A stretch of 11,949 bases of DNA from Actinomycetota bacterium (GTDB taxonomy: Bacteria; Actinomycetota; Actinomycetes; S36-B12), in contig VGBQ01000062.1 in the NCBI GenBank assembly GCA_016870425.1, positions 1 through 11,949 of the forward strand. Reading direction: 5' to 3'. Shown piece by piece: positions 6,102 to 11,949 of this stretch. Made by a program: the position numbers and the translations under genes. Position 1 is the first letter of the stretch, and the number at the start of each line of letters is the position of its first letter. The notes beneath the pieces are model-generated. The model was not told where the DNA came from and did no database searches. It saw only the letters and a list, made by a program, of their open reading frames with translations.

Positions 6102-7700
6102 TCAGGCCAGTTCAACGAGTTCAGCGTAGTCGTCATTCCAGAGGTCCTCGTCGCCCTCCGGGAGGATGACCACGCGCTGCGGGTCGAGCGCGCGCACCGC
6201 ACCCTCATCATGGGTCACCAGGACAACGGCGCCTCGATAGCTTCGCAGTGCCGCCAGGATCTCGTCGCGACTTGCGGGATCCAGGTTGTTGGTGGGCTCG
6301 TCAAGCAGGAGCACATTGGCTGCTGAGACGACGAGTGTGGCCAGTGCCAGTCGTGTCTTCTCACCGCCGGAGAGCACCCGCACGGGCTTGGCCACGTCGT
6401 CCCCTGTGAACAGGAAGGATCCGAGCACGGAGCGTCGATCGCTCTCCGCGAGGTCAGGGGCGGCGCTGGCGAAGGTCTCGAGCACCGTGCGCTCCGGATC
6501 CAGGGTCTCGTGCTCCTGCGCGTAGTAGCCGACGCGGGCGCCGTGGCCGTGCGTCACGTCGCCCGTGTCAGGGGCATCGACGCCCGCGAGGATGCGCAGG
6601 AGCGTGGTCTTGCCGGCTCCGTTGAGTCCGAGCACGACGACGCGCGATCCTCGATCGACGGTGAGGTCGACATCGGTGAAGACCTCTTCAGACCCGTAGG
6701 AGCGCGACAATCCTCGGGCGCTCAGGGGCGTCTTGCCGCAGGAGGCTGGCTCGGGCAGTCGGATCTTCGCGACCCGGTCGCTCGCGCGCGCCTCCTCGAG
6801 GCTGTCGACAAGCCGATCGGCACGCTTGAGCATGGACTGGGCGGCACGTGCCTTGGTTGCCTTGGCGCGCATGCGTTCGGCCTGCTCGCGCAGCGCGCTG
6901 GCCTGACGCTCGGCGTTGGCACGCTCGCGCTTTCGACGTCGTTCGTCGGTCTCCCGCTGCTGGAGGTACGCCGACCACCCCATCGCATAGGTGTCCAGCA
7001 CGGAACGCTGGGCATCGAGATGCAAGACGGTGTTGACGGTGGCCTGCAGCAGGCCCACGTCGTGGCTGATGACGACGAACCCTCCGGCATACGCGGAGAG
7101 GAAGCGTCGTAGCCACATGATCGAGTCAGCGTCGAGGTGGTTAGTGGGCTCATCGAGGAGGAGTACGTCGTATCCGCCGAAGAGGATCCGGGCCAACTCC
7201 ACGCGCCGGCGCTGTCCCCCGGAAAGCGTGCCGATCGGCTGGCTCAGCACCCGCTCCGGAAGGCCGAGACTCGCAGCGATCCGCGCCGCTTCGGCATCTG
7301 CGGCGTACCCGCCGAGCGCCTCGAACTCCGCAGTGGCACGGTCGTAGCCGCGCATGGCGCGCTCACGTGTCTCGTCGTTGTCGTCTCCCATGCGCTCGGC
7401 TGCCAGACGCATTGAGTGCGCAGCCTCATCTAGACCCCTGGCCCCGAGGATCCGATCCCGGGCAAGAATCGACAGATCCCCCGTGCGGGGATCCTGAGGG
7501 AGGTAACCGACGGTTCCGGTGCGTTTCACGCTCCCCGCCGCGGGCTCGGCCTCCCCCGCCAGCACACGTGTGAGGGTGGTCTTGCCGGCGCCGTTACGGC
7601 CCACGAGGCCGACCCGGTCACCGGGTCCGACCTGGATGGACGCGGCCTCGAGAAGCAGCCGGGCTCCGGCGCGGAGTTCGAGGGCTTGGGCGGTGATCAC
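6102..7700 (-). CDS. ABC-F family ATPase (ribosome-associated, duplicated ATP-binding domains)
   Basis: A 532-residue soluble protein with two ATPase domains and no membrane segment, the ABC-F layout. Domain 1 has Walker A GRNGAGKT (34-41), LSGGQ (159-163), Walker B LLLDEPTNHLD (180-190) and H213. Domain 2 has GLNGAGKTT (358-366), LSGGEK (443-448), VLLLDEPTNNLD (463-474) and H498. Between them, residues about 240-320 form a charged Arg/Glu/Ala-rich linker, predicted helical, as in the domain that reaches into the ribosome. Family members act on translating ribosomes as translation factors or antibiotic-protection proteins; which applies here is not visible. The GTG at 7700 gives the usual MITA...LELRAGARLLLE beginning. 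Its nearest AGGAG (7720-7716) is 15 bases away and overlaps the sufT stop, so initiation may depend on coupling. Confidence 0.93.
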   Translation of the reverse strand: MITAQALELRAGARLLLEAASIQVGPGDRVGLVGRNGAGKTTLTRVLAGEAEPAAGSVKRTGTVGYLPQDPRTGDLSILARDRILGARGLDEAAHSMRLAAERMGDDNDETRERAMRGYDRATAEFEALGGYAADAEAARIAASLGLPERVLSQPIGTLSGGQRRRVELARILFGGYDVLLLDEPTNHLDADSIMWLRRFLSAYAGGFVVISHDVGLLQATVNTVLHLDAQRSVLDTYAMGWSAYLQQRETDERRRKRERANAERQASALREQAERMRAKATKARAAQSMLKRADRLVDSLEEARASDRVAKIRLPEPASCGKTPLSARGLSRSYGSEEVFTDVDLTVDRGSRVVVLGLNGAGKTTLLRILAGVDAPDTGDVTHGHGARVGYYAQEHETLDPERTVLETFASAAPDLAESDRRSVLGSFLFTGDDVAKPVRVLSGGEKTRLALATLVVSAANVLLLDEPTNNLDPASRDEILAALRSYRGAVVLVTHDEGAVRALDPQRVVILPEGDEDLWNDDYAELVELA

Positions 7701-7718
7701 GGCCTGGCGAGCGTACTC

Positions 7719-8036
7719 CTAGACGTTGAAGCCGAGGGCACGCAGCATTTCGCGTCCGTCGTCCGTGATTTTGTCCGGACCCCACGGCGGCATCCACACC
7801 CAGTTGATGGTGAAACTGTCGACAAGGCCGTCGAGGGCGGCCCGCGTCTGATCCTCGATGACGTCCGTCAGCGGGCACGCCGCGGAGGTCAGCGTCATGT
7901 CGAGAGTAGCCACGTTGCCCTCATCGACGTGGACGTCGTAGACCAGCCCGAGATCGACGACGTTGATCCCCAGCTCGGGGTCAACGACATCCCTCATGGC
8001 CTCCCAGAGATCCTCGGACACGGCCTGCTCACCCAT
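7719..8036 (-). CDS. sufT: SufT-like MIP18/DUF59 Fe-S assembly protein
   Basis: A 105-residue protein of the MIP18 (DUF59) family, which also includes PaaD. It shows DPELGINVVDLGLVYDV (19-35), the conserved cysteine C54 in SAACPLTD, and WMPPWGPDKI (81-90) near the C-terminus. SufT proteins help mature Fe-S proteins, probably by assisting cluster delivery. Its place directly after sufU in a suf operon supports this over a phenylacetate-pathway role. The ATG at 8036 lies inside the sufU tail and overlaps it by eight bases (ATGGGTGA). A purine-rich GGGAGAGAG tract lies just upstream. The 18-base gap to abcF suggests that gene is read from the same transcript. Confidence 0.9.
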   Translation of the reverse strand: MGEQAVSEDLWEAMRDVVDPELGINVVDLGLVYDVHVDEGNVATLDMTLTSAACPLTDVIEDQTRAALDGLVDSFTINWVWMPPWGPDKITDDGREMLRALGFNV

Positions 8037-8535
8037 TGCTCTCTCCCTCTACCCGCACGCCGGCCATTGACGGCACGTCGTCCATTGACGGCACGTCGTC
8101 CATTGACTGCATTGCCGCGTCCTTCCACGCCAACCAGGGCAGGAGTGCGCACTTCACGCGCGCGGGATACTTGGCGACTCCTGCGAAGGCGACGGCGTCG
8201 CCCATCGTGTCTTCATCCCCTGCGATCTCGCCCTTGGACTGCACCATCTCCTGGAATCGGCCGAGTGCCTCGAGTGCCTCGTCGAGCGTCCGCCCCGCGA
8301 GACTGTCGTACATCACGCTTGCGGAAGCCTGGGAGATGGAGCAGCCCTGTCCCTCGTACGACACGTCCGCCACTCGCATGACGCCGTTGTCGTCTTCGAG
8401 ATGGACACGCAGGTCGATCTCATCGCCACAGGTGGGATTGACGTGATGCACCTGCGCCTGGAACGGCTCGCGCAATCCCCGCCCCTGGGGGTTGCGATAG
8501 TGGTCCAGGATGATCTCCTGGTAAAGATCCTCCAT
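8029..8535 (-). CDS. sufU: SufU Fe-S assembly sulfur acceptor
   Basis: A 168-residue IscU-like protein of the zinc-binding SufU type. Its ligand set is complete: C36 and D38 in NPTCGDE, C65 in GQGCSISQAS, and C129 in KCALL. The insertion between the second and third cysteines (about residues 95-125, QSKGEIAGDEDTMGDAV) separates SufU from IscU. SufU takes persulfide sulfur from SufS through a zinc-ligand swap and passes it to the SufBCD scaffold. The ATG at 8535 is used because it starts the conserved MEDLYQEIILDHYRNP and overlaps the sufS stop by one base (TGATG). A longer in-frame opening reaching back into sufS has no family similarity. The C-terminal tail holds a duplicated DDVPSM segment from an 18-base DNA repeat. 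Confidence 0.94.
   Translation of the reverse strand: MEDLYQEIILDHYRNPQGRGLREPFQAQVHHVNPTCGDEIDLRVHLEDDNGVMRVADVSYEGQGCSISQASASVMYDSLAGRTLDEALEALGRFQEMVQSKGEIAGDEDTMGDAVAFAGVAKYPARVKCALLPWLAWKDAAMQSMDDVPSMDDVPSMAGVRVEGESNG
8064..8107. repeat. 18-bp tandem repeat, about 2.4 copies, inside sufU
   Basis: On the plus strand the unit CCATTGACGGCACGTCGT occurs at 8064-8081 and again without change at 8082-8099. A third partial copy (the first eight bases) is at 8100-8107. Because 18 is a multiple of three, the repeat stays in frame and encodes the repeated DDVPSM hexapeptide in the SufU tail. It lies after the last zinc-ligand cysteine, where added residues are probably tolerated. Confidence 0.9.
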
Positions 8536-9839
8536 CACGCCTCGCCGAAGACCTGGCGCACGCGCCCCAGTGCCTGGATGAAGTCGTCGATGTCGTCCGT
8601 GTCGTTGTAGATGTACGGCGACATGCGCGTCGTGGCGGGGACCCCCATGGCACGGCACCCAGGCCACGCGCAATGGTGGCCCACGCGCACGGCGATCCCG
8701 CTGGAATCGAGCACCTGCCCGACGTCGTGGGGGTGCACGCCATCGACGGTGAAGGAGATGGCGCTGCCCCGGTCGACCAGGTCAGCCGGCCCGACAATCG
8801 TCACGCCGGGCACATCAGCGATCCCCTCCAGGGCATATGCGGTGAGTGACGCCTCGTGTCCCGCGACGTTGCCCATCCCGAGCGCATCGAGATAATCGCA
8901 GGCGGCGGCGAGGCCGACGGCCTGGGCGACCATCGGGACCCCCGCCTCGAAGCGCTTGGGGGGCTCCGCGAACGTCGAGGCCTCCATCGTCACTGTCTCG
9001 ATCATGGATCCACCCGTGATGAAGGGAGGCATGGAGGCGAGAGTCTCAGGCGTCGCCCACAGGCACCCGATGCCTGTCGGCCCCAACATCTTGTGCCCGC
9101 TCCACGCGACGGCGTCGACGCCCAGGGCTGTGACGTCCGTGGGCATATGCGGGATGGACTGGCAGGCATCGAGGACCACGAGGGCCCCGACGGCCCGTGC
9201 CGCCTGCGCCAGGGGCGCCACCGGATTGATCGTGCCCAGCAGGTTGGACTGCTGTGTGAAGGAGACGACGCGGGTGCGGTCGGTCACCAGATCACTCAGT
9301 GAAGACAGGTCCAGCCGTCCGTCGGGCGTGAGCGGAATCCACCGTAGGATCGCACCTGTCTTGGAGCACACCTCCTGCCACGGCACGAGATTGGCGTGGT
9401 GCTCCATCTCGGTCACCAGGATCTCGTCGCCCTCGCGCAGGATGAATCGCTCGGCGCCCGGGGGCAGTGGAGCCCCGTGGGCGGCCTTGGCGGTGGCGTT
9501 GCTGAAGGCATAGGCCATGAGATTGAGGGACTCGGTGGCGTTGCGCGTGAAGACGACGTCATCGGCGCGCGCGCCCACGAAGTCGGCGATGCGAGCCCGC
9601 GCGCCCTCGAAGGCCTCTGTCGCCTCCTCGGCGAGCTGGTGCGCACCGCGATGCACCGCCGCATTGCTCGTGAGGTAATAGTCGCGCTCCGCATCGAGCA
9701 CCGCCAACGGCTTTTGGGTGGTGGCCGCTGAGTCCAGATAGACGAGACGGCCGCCCCCGCGCACGGAGCGGTCGAGGATCGGGAAATCCTCGCGTACGCG
9801 CCGCACGTCGATCGTGCCCGGGGAGATGGCCACGCTCAC
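8535..9839 (-). CDS. sufS: Cysteine desulfurase SufS
   Basis: A 434-residue PLP-dependent group II cysteine desulfurase. It releases sulfur from L-cysteine as a persulfide on its own cysteine and hands it to SufU. Visible features are the N-terminal YLDSAATTQKP (34-44), TRNATESLNL (98-107), TEMEHHAN (143-150, H148 stacking on PLP), the PLP aspartate in LDACQS (D224), the Schiff-base lysine K250 in SGHK, and the catalytic C390 in VGHHCAWPGC. Length is normal for actinobacterial SufS. The GTG at 9839 overlaps the sufC stop by four bases (GTGA), so coupling is likely; a second GTG at 9833 is a possible alternative. Order and overlaps place it firmly in the suf operon. Confidence 0.95.
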   Translation of the reverse strand: MSVAISPGTIDVRRVREDFPILDRSVRGGGRLVYLDSAATTQKPLAVLDAERDYYLTSNAAVHRGAHQLAEEATEAFEGARARIADFVGARADDVVFTRNATESLNLMAYAFSNATAKAAHGAPLPPGAERFILREGDEILVTEMEHHANLVPWQEVCSKTGAILRWIPLTPDGRLDLSSLSDLVTDRTRVVSFTQQSNLLGTINPVAPLAQAARAVGALVVLDACQSIPHMPTDVTALGVDAVAWSGHKMLGPTGIGCLWATPETLASMPPFITGGSMIETVTMEASTFAEPPKRFEAGVPMVAQAVGLAAACDYLDALGMGNVAGHEASLTAYALEGIADVPGVTIVGPADLVDRGSAISFTVDGVHPHDVGQVLDSSGIAVRVGHHCAWPGCRAMGVPATTRMSPYIYNDTDDIDDFIQALGRVRQVFGEA

Positions 9840-10600
9840 GCCGCGCTGCCTGCCTTGACGAAGCGCTCGTAGCCCTCGTCCTCCAGCCTCTGCGCGAGCT
9901 CAGGCCCACCGCTCTCCACAATGCGTCCGTCCACGAAGACGTGGACGAAGTCAGGGTGGATGTAGCGGAGGATCCGCGTGTAGTGCGTGATGAGGAGCGT
10001 GCCCGTAGTGCCATCGGCCTGGAACCGGTTCACGCCCTCGGCCACGATCTTGAGCGCGTCCACATCGAGGCCCGAGTCGGTCTCGTCGAGGACGGCGATG
10101 CGCGGCTTGAGGAGCTCGAGTTGGAGGATCTCGTGACGCTTCTTCTCTCCGCCCGAGAATCCCTCATTGATCGACCGCTCCGCGAAGGAAGGATCGATCT
10201 GGAGCGCTGCCATCGCCTCCTTCATCTCCTTGATCCACAGGCGCAGCTTCGGGGCTTCGCCACGCACCGCGGTGGCGGAGGTGCGAAGGAAGTTGGAGAC
10301 GGAGACGCCCGGGACCTCGACGGGGTACTGCATGGCCAGGAAGAGGCCCGCGCGCGCCCGCTCGTCCACGGACATGTCGAGGACGTTCGCTCCATCGAGC
10401 GTGATGGAGCCCTCGGTCACGGTGTACTTGGGATGGCCCGCGATGACGTAGGCGAGCGTGGACTTGCCGGACCCGTTGGGGCCCATCACCGCATGCGTCT
10501 GCCCGCCGGCGACGGTGAGATCGACGCCGCGCAGGATCTCGCGGGGCTCGCCATCCGACTCGACCGTGGCGTGGAGATTGCGGATCTCGAGGGTGGACAT
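9836..10600 (-). CDS. sufC: Fe-S assembly ATPase SufC
   Basis: A 254-residue ABC-type ATPase that drives the SufBCD scaffold. Motifs in order: Walker A GPNGSGKST (40-48), Q-loop Q91 in AMQYPVEVPG, signature FSGGEKKR (148-155), Walker B AVLDETDSGLDVDAL (D172, E173) and H206 in ITHYTRIL. The FSGGEKKRHE and DETDSGLD wording is specific for SufC rather than transporters. It is soluble and has no membrane partner gene. The ATG at 10600 is preceded by AGGAG at about 10611-10607. A longer reading frame upstream overlaps the Rieske gene and is Arg-rich without similarity, so it is not used. The gap to the Rieske stop is eight bases. Confidence 0.96.
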   Translation of the reverse strand: MSTLEIRNLHATVESDGEPREILRGVDLTVAGGQTHAVMGPNGSGKSTLAYVIAGHPKYTVTEGSITLDGANVLDMSVDERARAGLFLAMQYPVEVPGVSVSNFLRTSATAVRGEAPKLRLWIKEMKEAMAALQIDPSFAERSINEGFSGGEKKRHEILQLELLKPRIAVLDETDSGLDVDALKIVAEGVNRFQADGTTGTLLITHYTRILRYIHPDFVHVFVDGRIVESGGPELAQRLEDEGYERFVKAGSAA

Positions 10601-10608
10601 CGTGGCTC

Positions 10609-10956
10609 CTATTCGACGTGCAGGGATGGGCTCACGGGGTGCTCCCCCACGAGGACACGGGCGTCTGCGCGATCGCCGCTGACGGCGACGTCGAAGACCG
10701 GGACGGGTGCGGTCGCGGGCAGGGACAACGCCTGTCCGGAACGCAGGTCGAAGCGGGAGCCGTGAAGCCAGCACTCGATGCTGCAGTCATCCACCTCTCC
10801 CTGCTGAAGGGCGACGTCTGCATGCGAGCAGATGTCGAGGACCCCACGGATCTCTCCGTCGCACCAGGCCAGGGCGACGGGCTGATCACCGACCATCACG
10901 CGCAGTGCAGCGCCTTCGGGGATGTCCGCCACGGCGCAGACGTCGATGCGGTTCAT
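10609..10956 (-). CDS. Rieske [2Fe-2S] ferredoxin of the suf operon
   Basis: A 115-residue soluble Rieske protein. The cluster ligands are C43-x-H45 and, 16 residues later, C62-x2-H65, in CSHADVALQQGEVDDCSIECWLHG. The remainder resembles the ferredoxin subunits of bacterial dioxygenases or the small NirD-like family. No oxygenase or nitrite reductase partner is nearby. Its position between sufD and sufC is a known actinobacterial arrangement, so a role as electron carrier during cluster assembly is plausible but unproven. The ATG at 10956 overlaps the sufD stop by four bases (ATGA), and the gene ends eight bases before sufC. Redox partner and essentiality cannot be judged from sequence. Confidence 0.92.
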   Translation of the reverse strand: MNRIDVCAVADIPEGAALRVMVGDQPVALAWCDGEIRGVLDICSHADVALQQGEVDDCSIECWLHGSRFDLRSGQALSLPATAPVPVFDVAVSGDRADARVLVGEHPVSPSLHVE

Positions 10957-11949
10957 GATGAGGCCTCGTCGTCCGCCTCGCCCGCCTCGAAGTCGTCGGC
11001 GCCGAGATCGTCGGAATCGAACCCCCGGATGTCCACTCCGAGGCGCGCGTCCACGTCGGCCATCACCGCTTTCGAGAGATCTGGCTCTCCGAGTCGGCCC
11101 AGGATGTCCGAGAAGAAGCCTCGGACGACGAGCACGCGGGCCAGGTCCTCGGGGATGCCGCGCGCCTGGAGGTAGAAGAGCTGCTCGTCATCGAAGCGAC
11201 CCGTGGCGCTCGCGTGACCTGCTCCCTGGATCTCGCCCGTCTCGAGCTCGAGGTTGGGGACCGAATCCGCGCGCGCACCATCCGTGAGGATCAGATTGCG
11301 ATTGACCTCGTACGTGTCGATGCCGATCGCCTGCGCACGCACGAGCACGTCGCCGATCCACACGGTGTGCGCGCCGTCGCCCTGGAGTGCGCCCTTGTAC
11401 AGCACCGAACTTGTGCAGTAGGGAGTGTCGTGATCGACGAACACACGATGCTCGAGATGCTGCCCGGCATCGGCGAAGTAGAGCCCGAGGAGTTCCGCCT
11501 CGCCTCCCGGGGCGGCGTAGGAGACCACGGGGCTCAGGCGCACGAGGTCGCCGCCGAGAGTGATGTGACCCATGAGGAGACGAGCGTCGCGCCCGAGATG
11601 CGCCGCGTGAGTGCCGACGTGCACGGCATCGCGGTCCCAGGCCTGTCGGGAGATGACCGTGGCCTGGGCGCCGTCGCCCACGCGGATCTCGATATTGCCC
11701 GCGAAGACGCCTGTGCCCCGGTGCTCGACAACGACCGTGCCCTTGCTGAAGGGTGCAAACTCGATCACGAGGTGGTGCGACGCGGGCCCACCCTGACCTG
11801 CAATCACGACGTGGGCGCGGCCGATGGCCTCCGCAGCTAGCGACAGCACCAGGGCGTCTGCCGTGCCCGTCATTGCCTGCGCGGCAACGATGTCCGTCGG
11901 CACGAGGGTTGCGCCCACGCGCTCGTCTTCGAGCGTGACGCTCTGCGTC
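10953..11949 (-). CDS. sufD: Fe-S assembly scaffold protein SufD, 5' end missing
   Basis: The open frame runs through the right edge, giving 331 visible residues of a protein usually near 400, so about 60 or more N-terminal residues lie outside. The C-terminal beta-helix part is diagnostic: YEVNRNLILTDGARADSVPNLEL, then QGAGHASATGRFDDEQLFYLQARGI, whose histidine matches the conserved SufD His needed for cluster formation, and a closing RVLVVRGFFSDIL. The histidine in GAGHASATG and the position next to the Rieske gene and sufC favour SufD over SufB. SufD pairs with SufB and SufC in the scaffold complex. A GTG at 11918 is in frame, but the residues before it (TQSVTLEDER) look like ordinary SufD sequence, so it is not taken as the start. 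The last 20 residues are very acidic. Confidence 0.93.
   Translation of the reverse strand, partial: TQSVTLEDERVGATLVPTDIVAAQAMTGTADALVLSLAAEAIGRAHVVIAGQGGPASHHLVIEFAPFSKGTVVVEHRGTGVFAGNIEIRVGDGAQATVISRQAWDRDAVHVGTHAAHLGRDARLLMGHITLGGDLVRLSPVVSYAAPGGEAELLGLYFADAGQHLEHRVFVDHDTPYCTSSVLYKGALQGDGAHTVWIGDVLVRAQAIGIDTYEVNRNLILTDGARADSVPNLELETGEIQGAGHASATGRFDDEQLFYLQARGIPEDLARVLVVRGFFSDILGRLGEPDLSKAVMADVDARLGVDIRGFDSDDLGADDFEAGEADDEASS

Larger units (their letters stand above)
3403..11949 (-). other. Probable nine-gene suf operon with downstream abcF, hydratase-like and exporter genes
   Basis: All nine genes lie on one strand with no gap longer than 24 bases. Junctions in transcription order are: sufD/Rieske 4-base overlap, Rieske/sufC 8-base gap, sufC/sufS 4-base overlap, sufS/sufU 1-base overlap, sufU/sufT 8-base overlap, sufT/abcF 18-base gap, abcF/hydratase-like 24-base gap, hydratase-like/exporter 2-base gap. 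No terminator-like hairpin or strong internal promoter was seen between them. The first six genes are functionally one pathway; co-transcription of the last three is inferred from spacing. The promoter would lie beyond the right edge. Confidence 0.7.

Noticed and set aside
8536..8673. Extended N-terminus for SufU (46 extra residues)
   Set aside because: The extra part overlaps sufS, is low-complexity Arg/His/Gly sequence and has no family similarity. The ATG at 8535 starts the conserved SufU sequence and gives a TGATG junction.
9941..10765. Plus-strand reading frame antisense to sufC and the Rieske gene
   Set aside because: There are no domain motifs, the composition is typical of a shadow frame, and the opposite strand encodes a complete SufC and Rieske protein.
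10601..10774. Extended N-terminus for SufC (58 extra residues)
   Set aside because: The stretch overlaps the Rieske gene in another frame and is Arg-rich. The ATG at 10600 has AGGAG upstream and begins the conserved SufC sequence.
10953..11918. SufD as a complete gene starting at the GTG at 11918
   Set aside because: The open frame continues to the window edge with SufD-like sequence, and 321 residues would be too short for the family. The gene is treated as cut by the edge.

Overview
This is a high-GC, densely packed window from an actinobacterial (Actinomycetota) chromosome. The phylum call rests on several signs: a FabG followed by an InhA-type enoyl-ACP reductase, a DUF3099 protein, leaderless-looking starts just after TANNNT hexamers, frequent GTG starts, and a suf operon containing a Rieske ferredoxin, SufU and SufT. 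I cannot support a narrower placement. There are no tRNA or rRNA genes, insertion sequences, CRISPR arrays or phage genes. All genes look like vertically inherited housekeeping genes.

Layout. (1) Positions 1-772, minus strand: fabG, followed by the first 19 codons of fabI/inhA, which runs off the left edge (type II fatty-acid synthesis). (2) Positions 773-900: a divergent intergenic region with two adjacent perfect inverted repeats that overlap a predicted fabG promoter. (3) Positions 901-3419, plus strand: a TMEM175-like (DUF1211) channel protein, a small DUF3099 membrane protein, a SURF1-family cytochrome oxidase assembly factor, and a short-chain dehydrogenase homologue that lacks the catalytic Tyr and Lys. 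The DUF3099 and SURF1 genes each have a TANNNT hexamer about 7 bases before the start. (4) Positions 3403-11949, minus strand: one long run of nine genes. In transcription order these are sufD (5' end beyond the right edge), a Rieske ferredoxin, sufC, sufS, sufU, sufT, an ABC-F ATPase, an enoyl-CoA hydratase-like protein and a fused ABC exporter.

How the genes work together. The suf genes form an Fe-S cluster assembly line. SufS takes sulfur from cysteine, SufU accepts it, SufC and SufD belong to the scaffold complex (SufB would lie beyond the right edge), and SufT helps cluster maturation. Stop/start overlaps of 1 to 8 bases at most junctions imply translational coupling. Short gaps suggest that transcription may continue into abcF, the hydratase-like gene and the exporter. 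The exporter meets the dehydrogenase tail to tail with a 17-base coding overlap next to a perfect 14-base palindrome.

No clearly new system is present. The points most worth a second look are the paired dyads upstream of fabG, two enzyme-family members with altered active sites, an in-frame 18-base tandem repeat in sufU, and the leaderless promoter pair.
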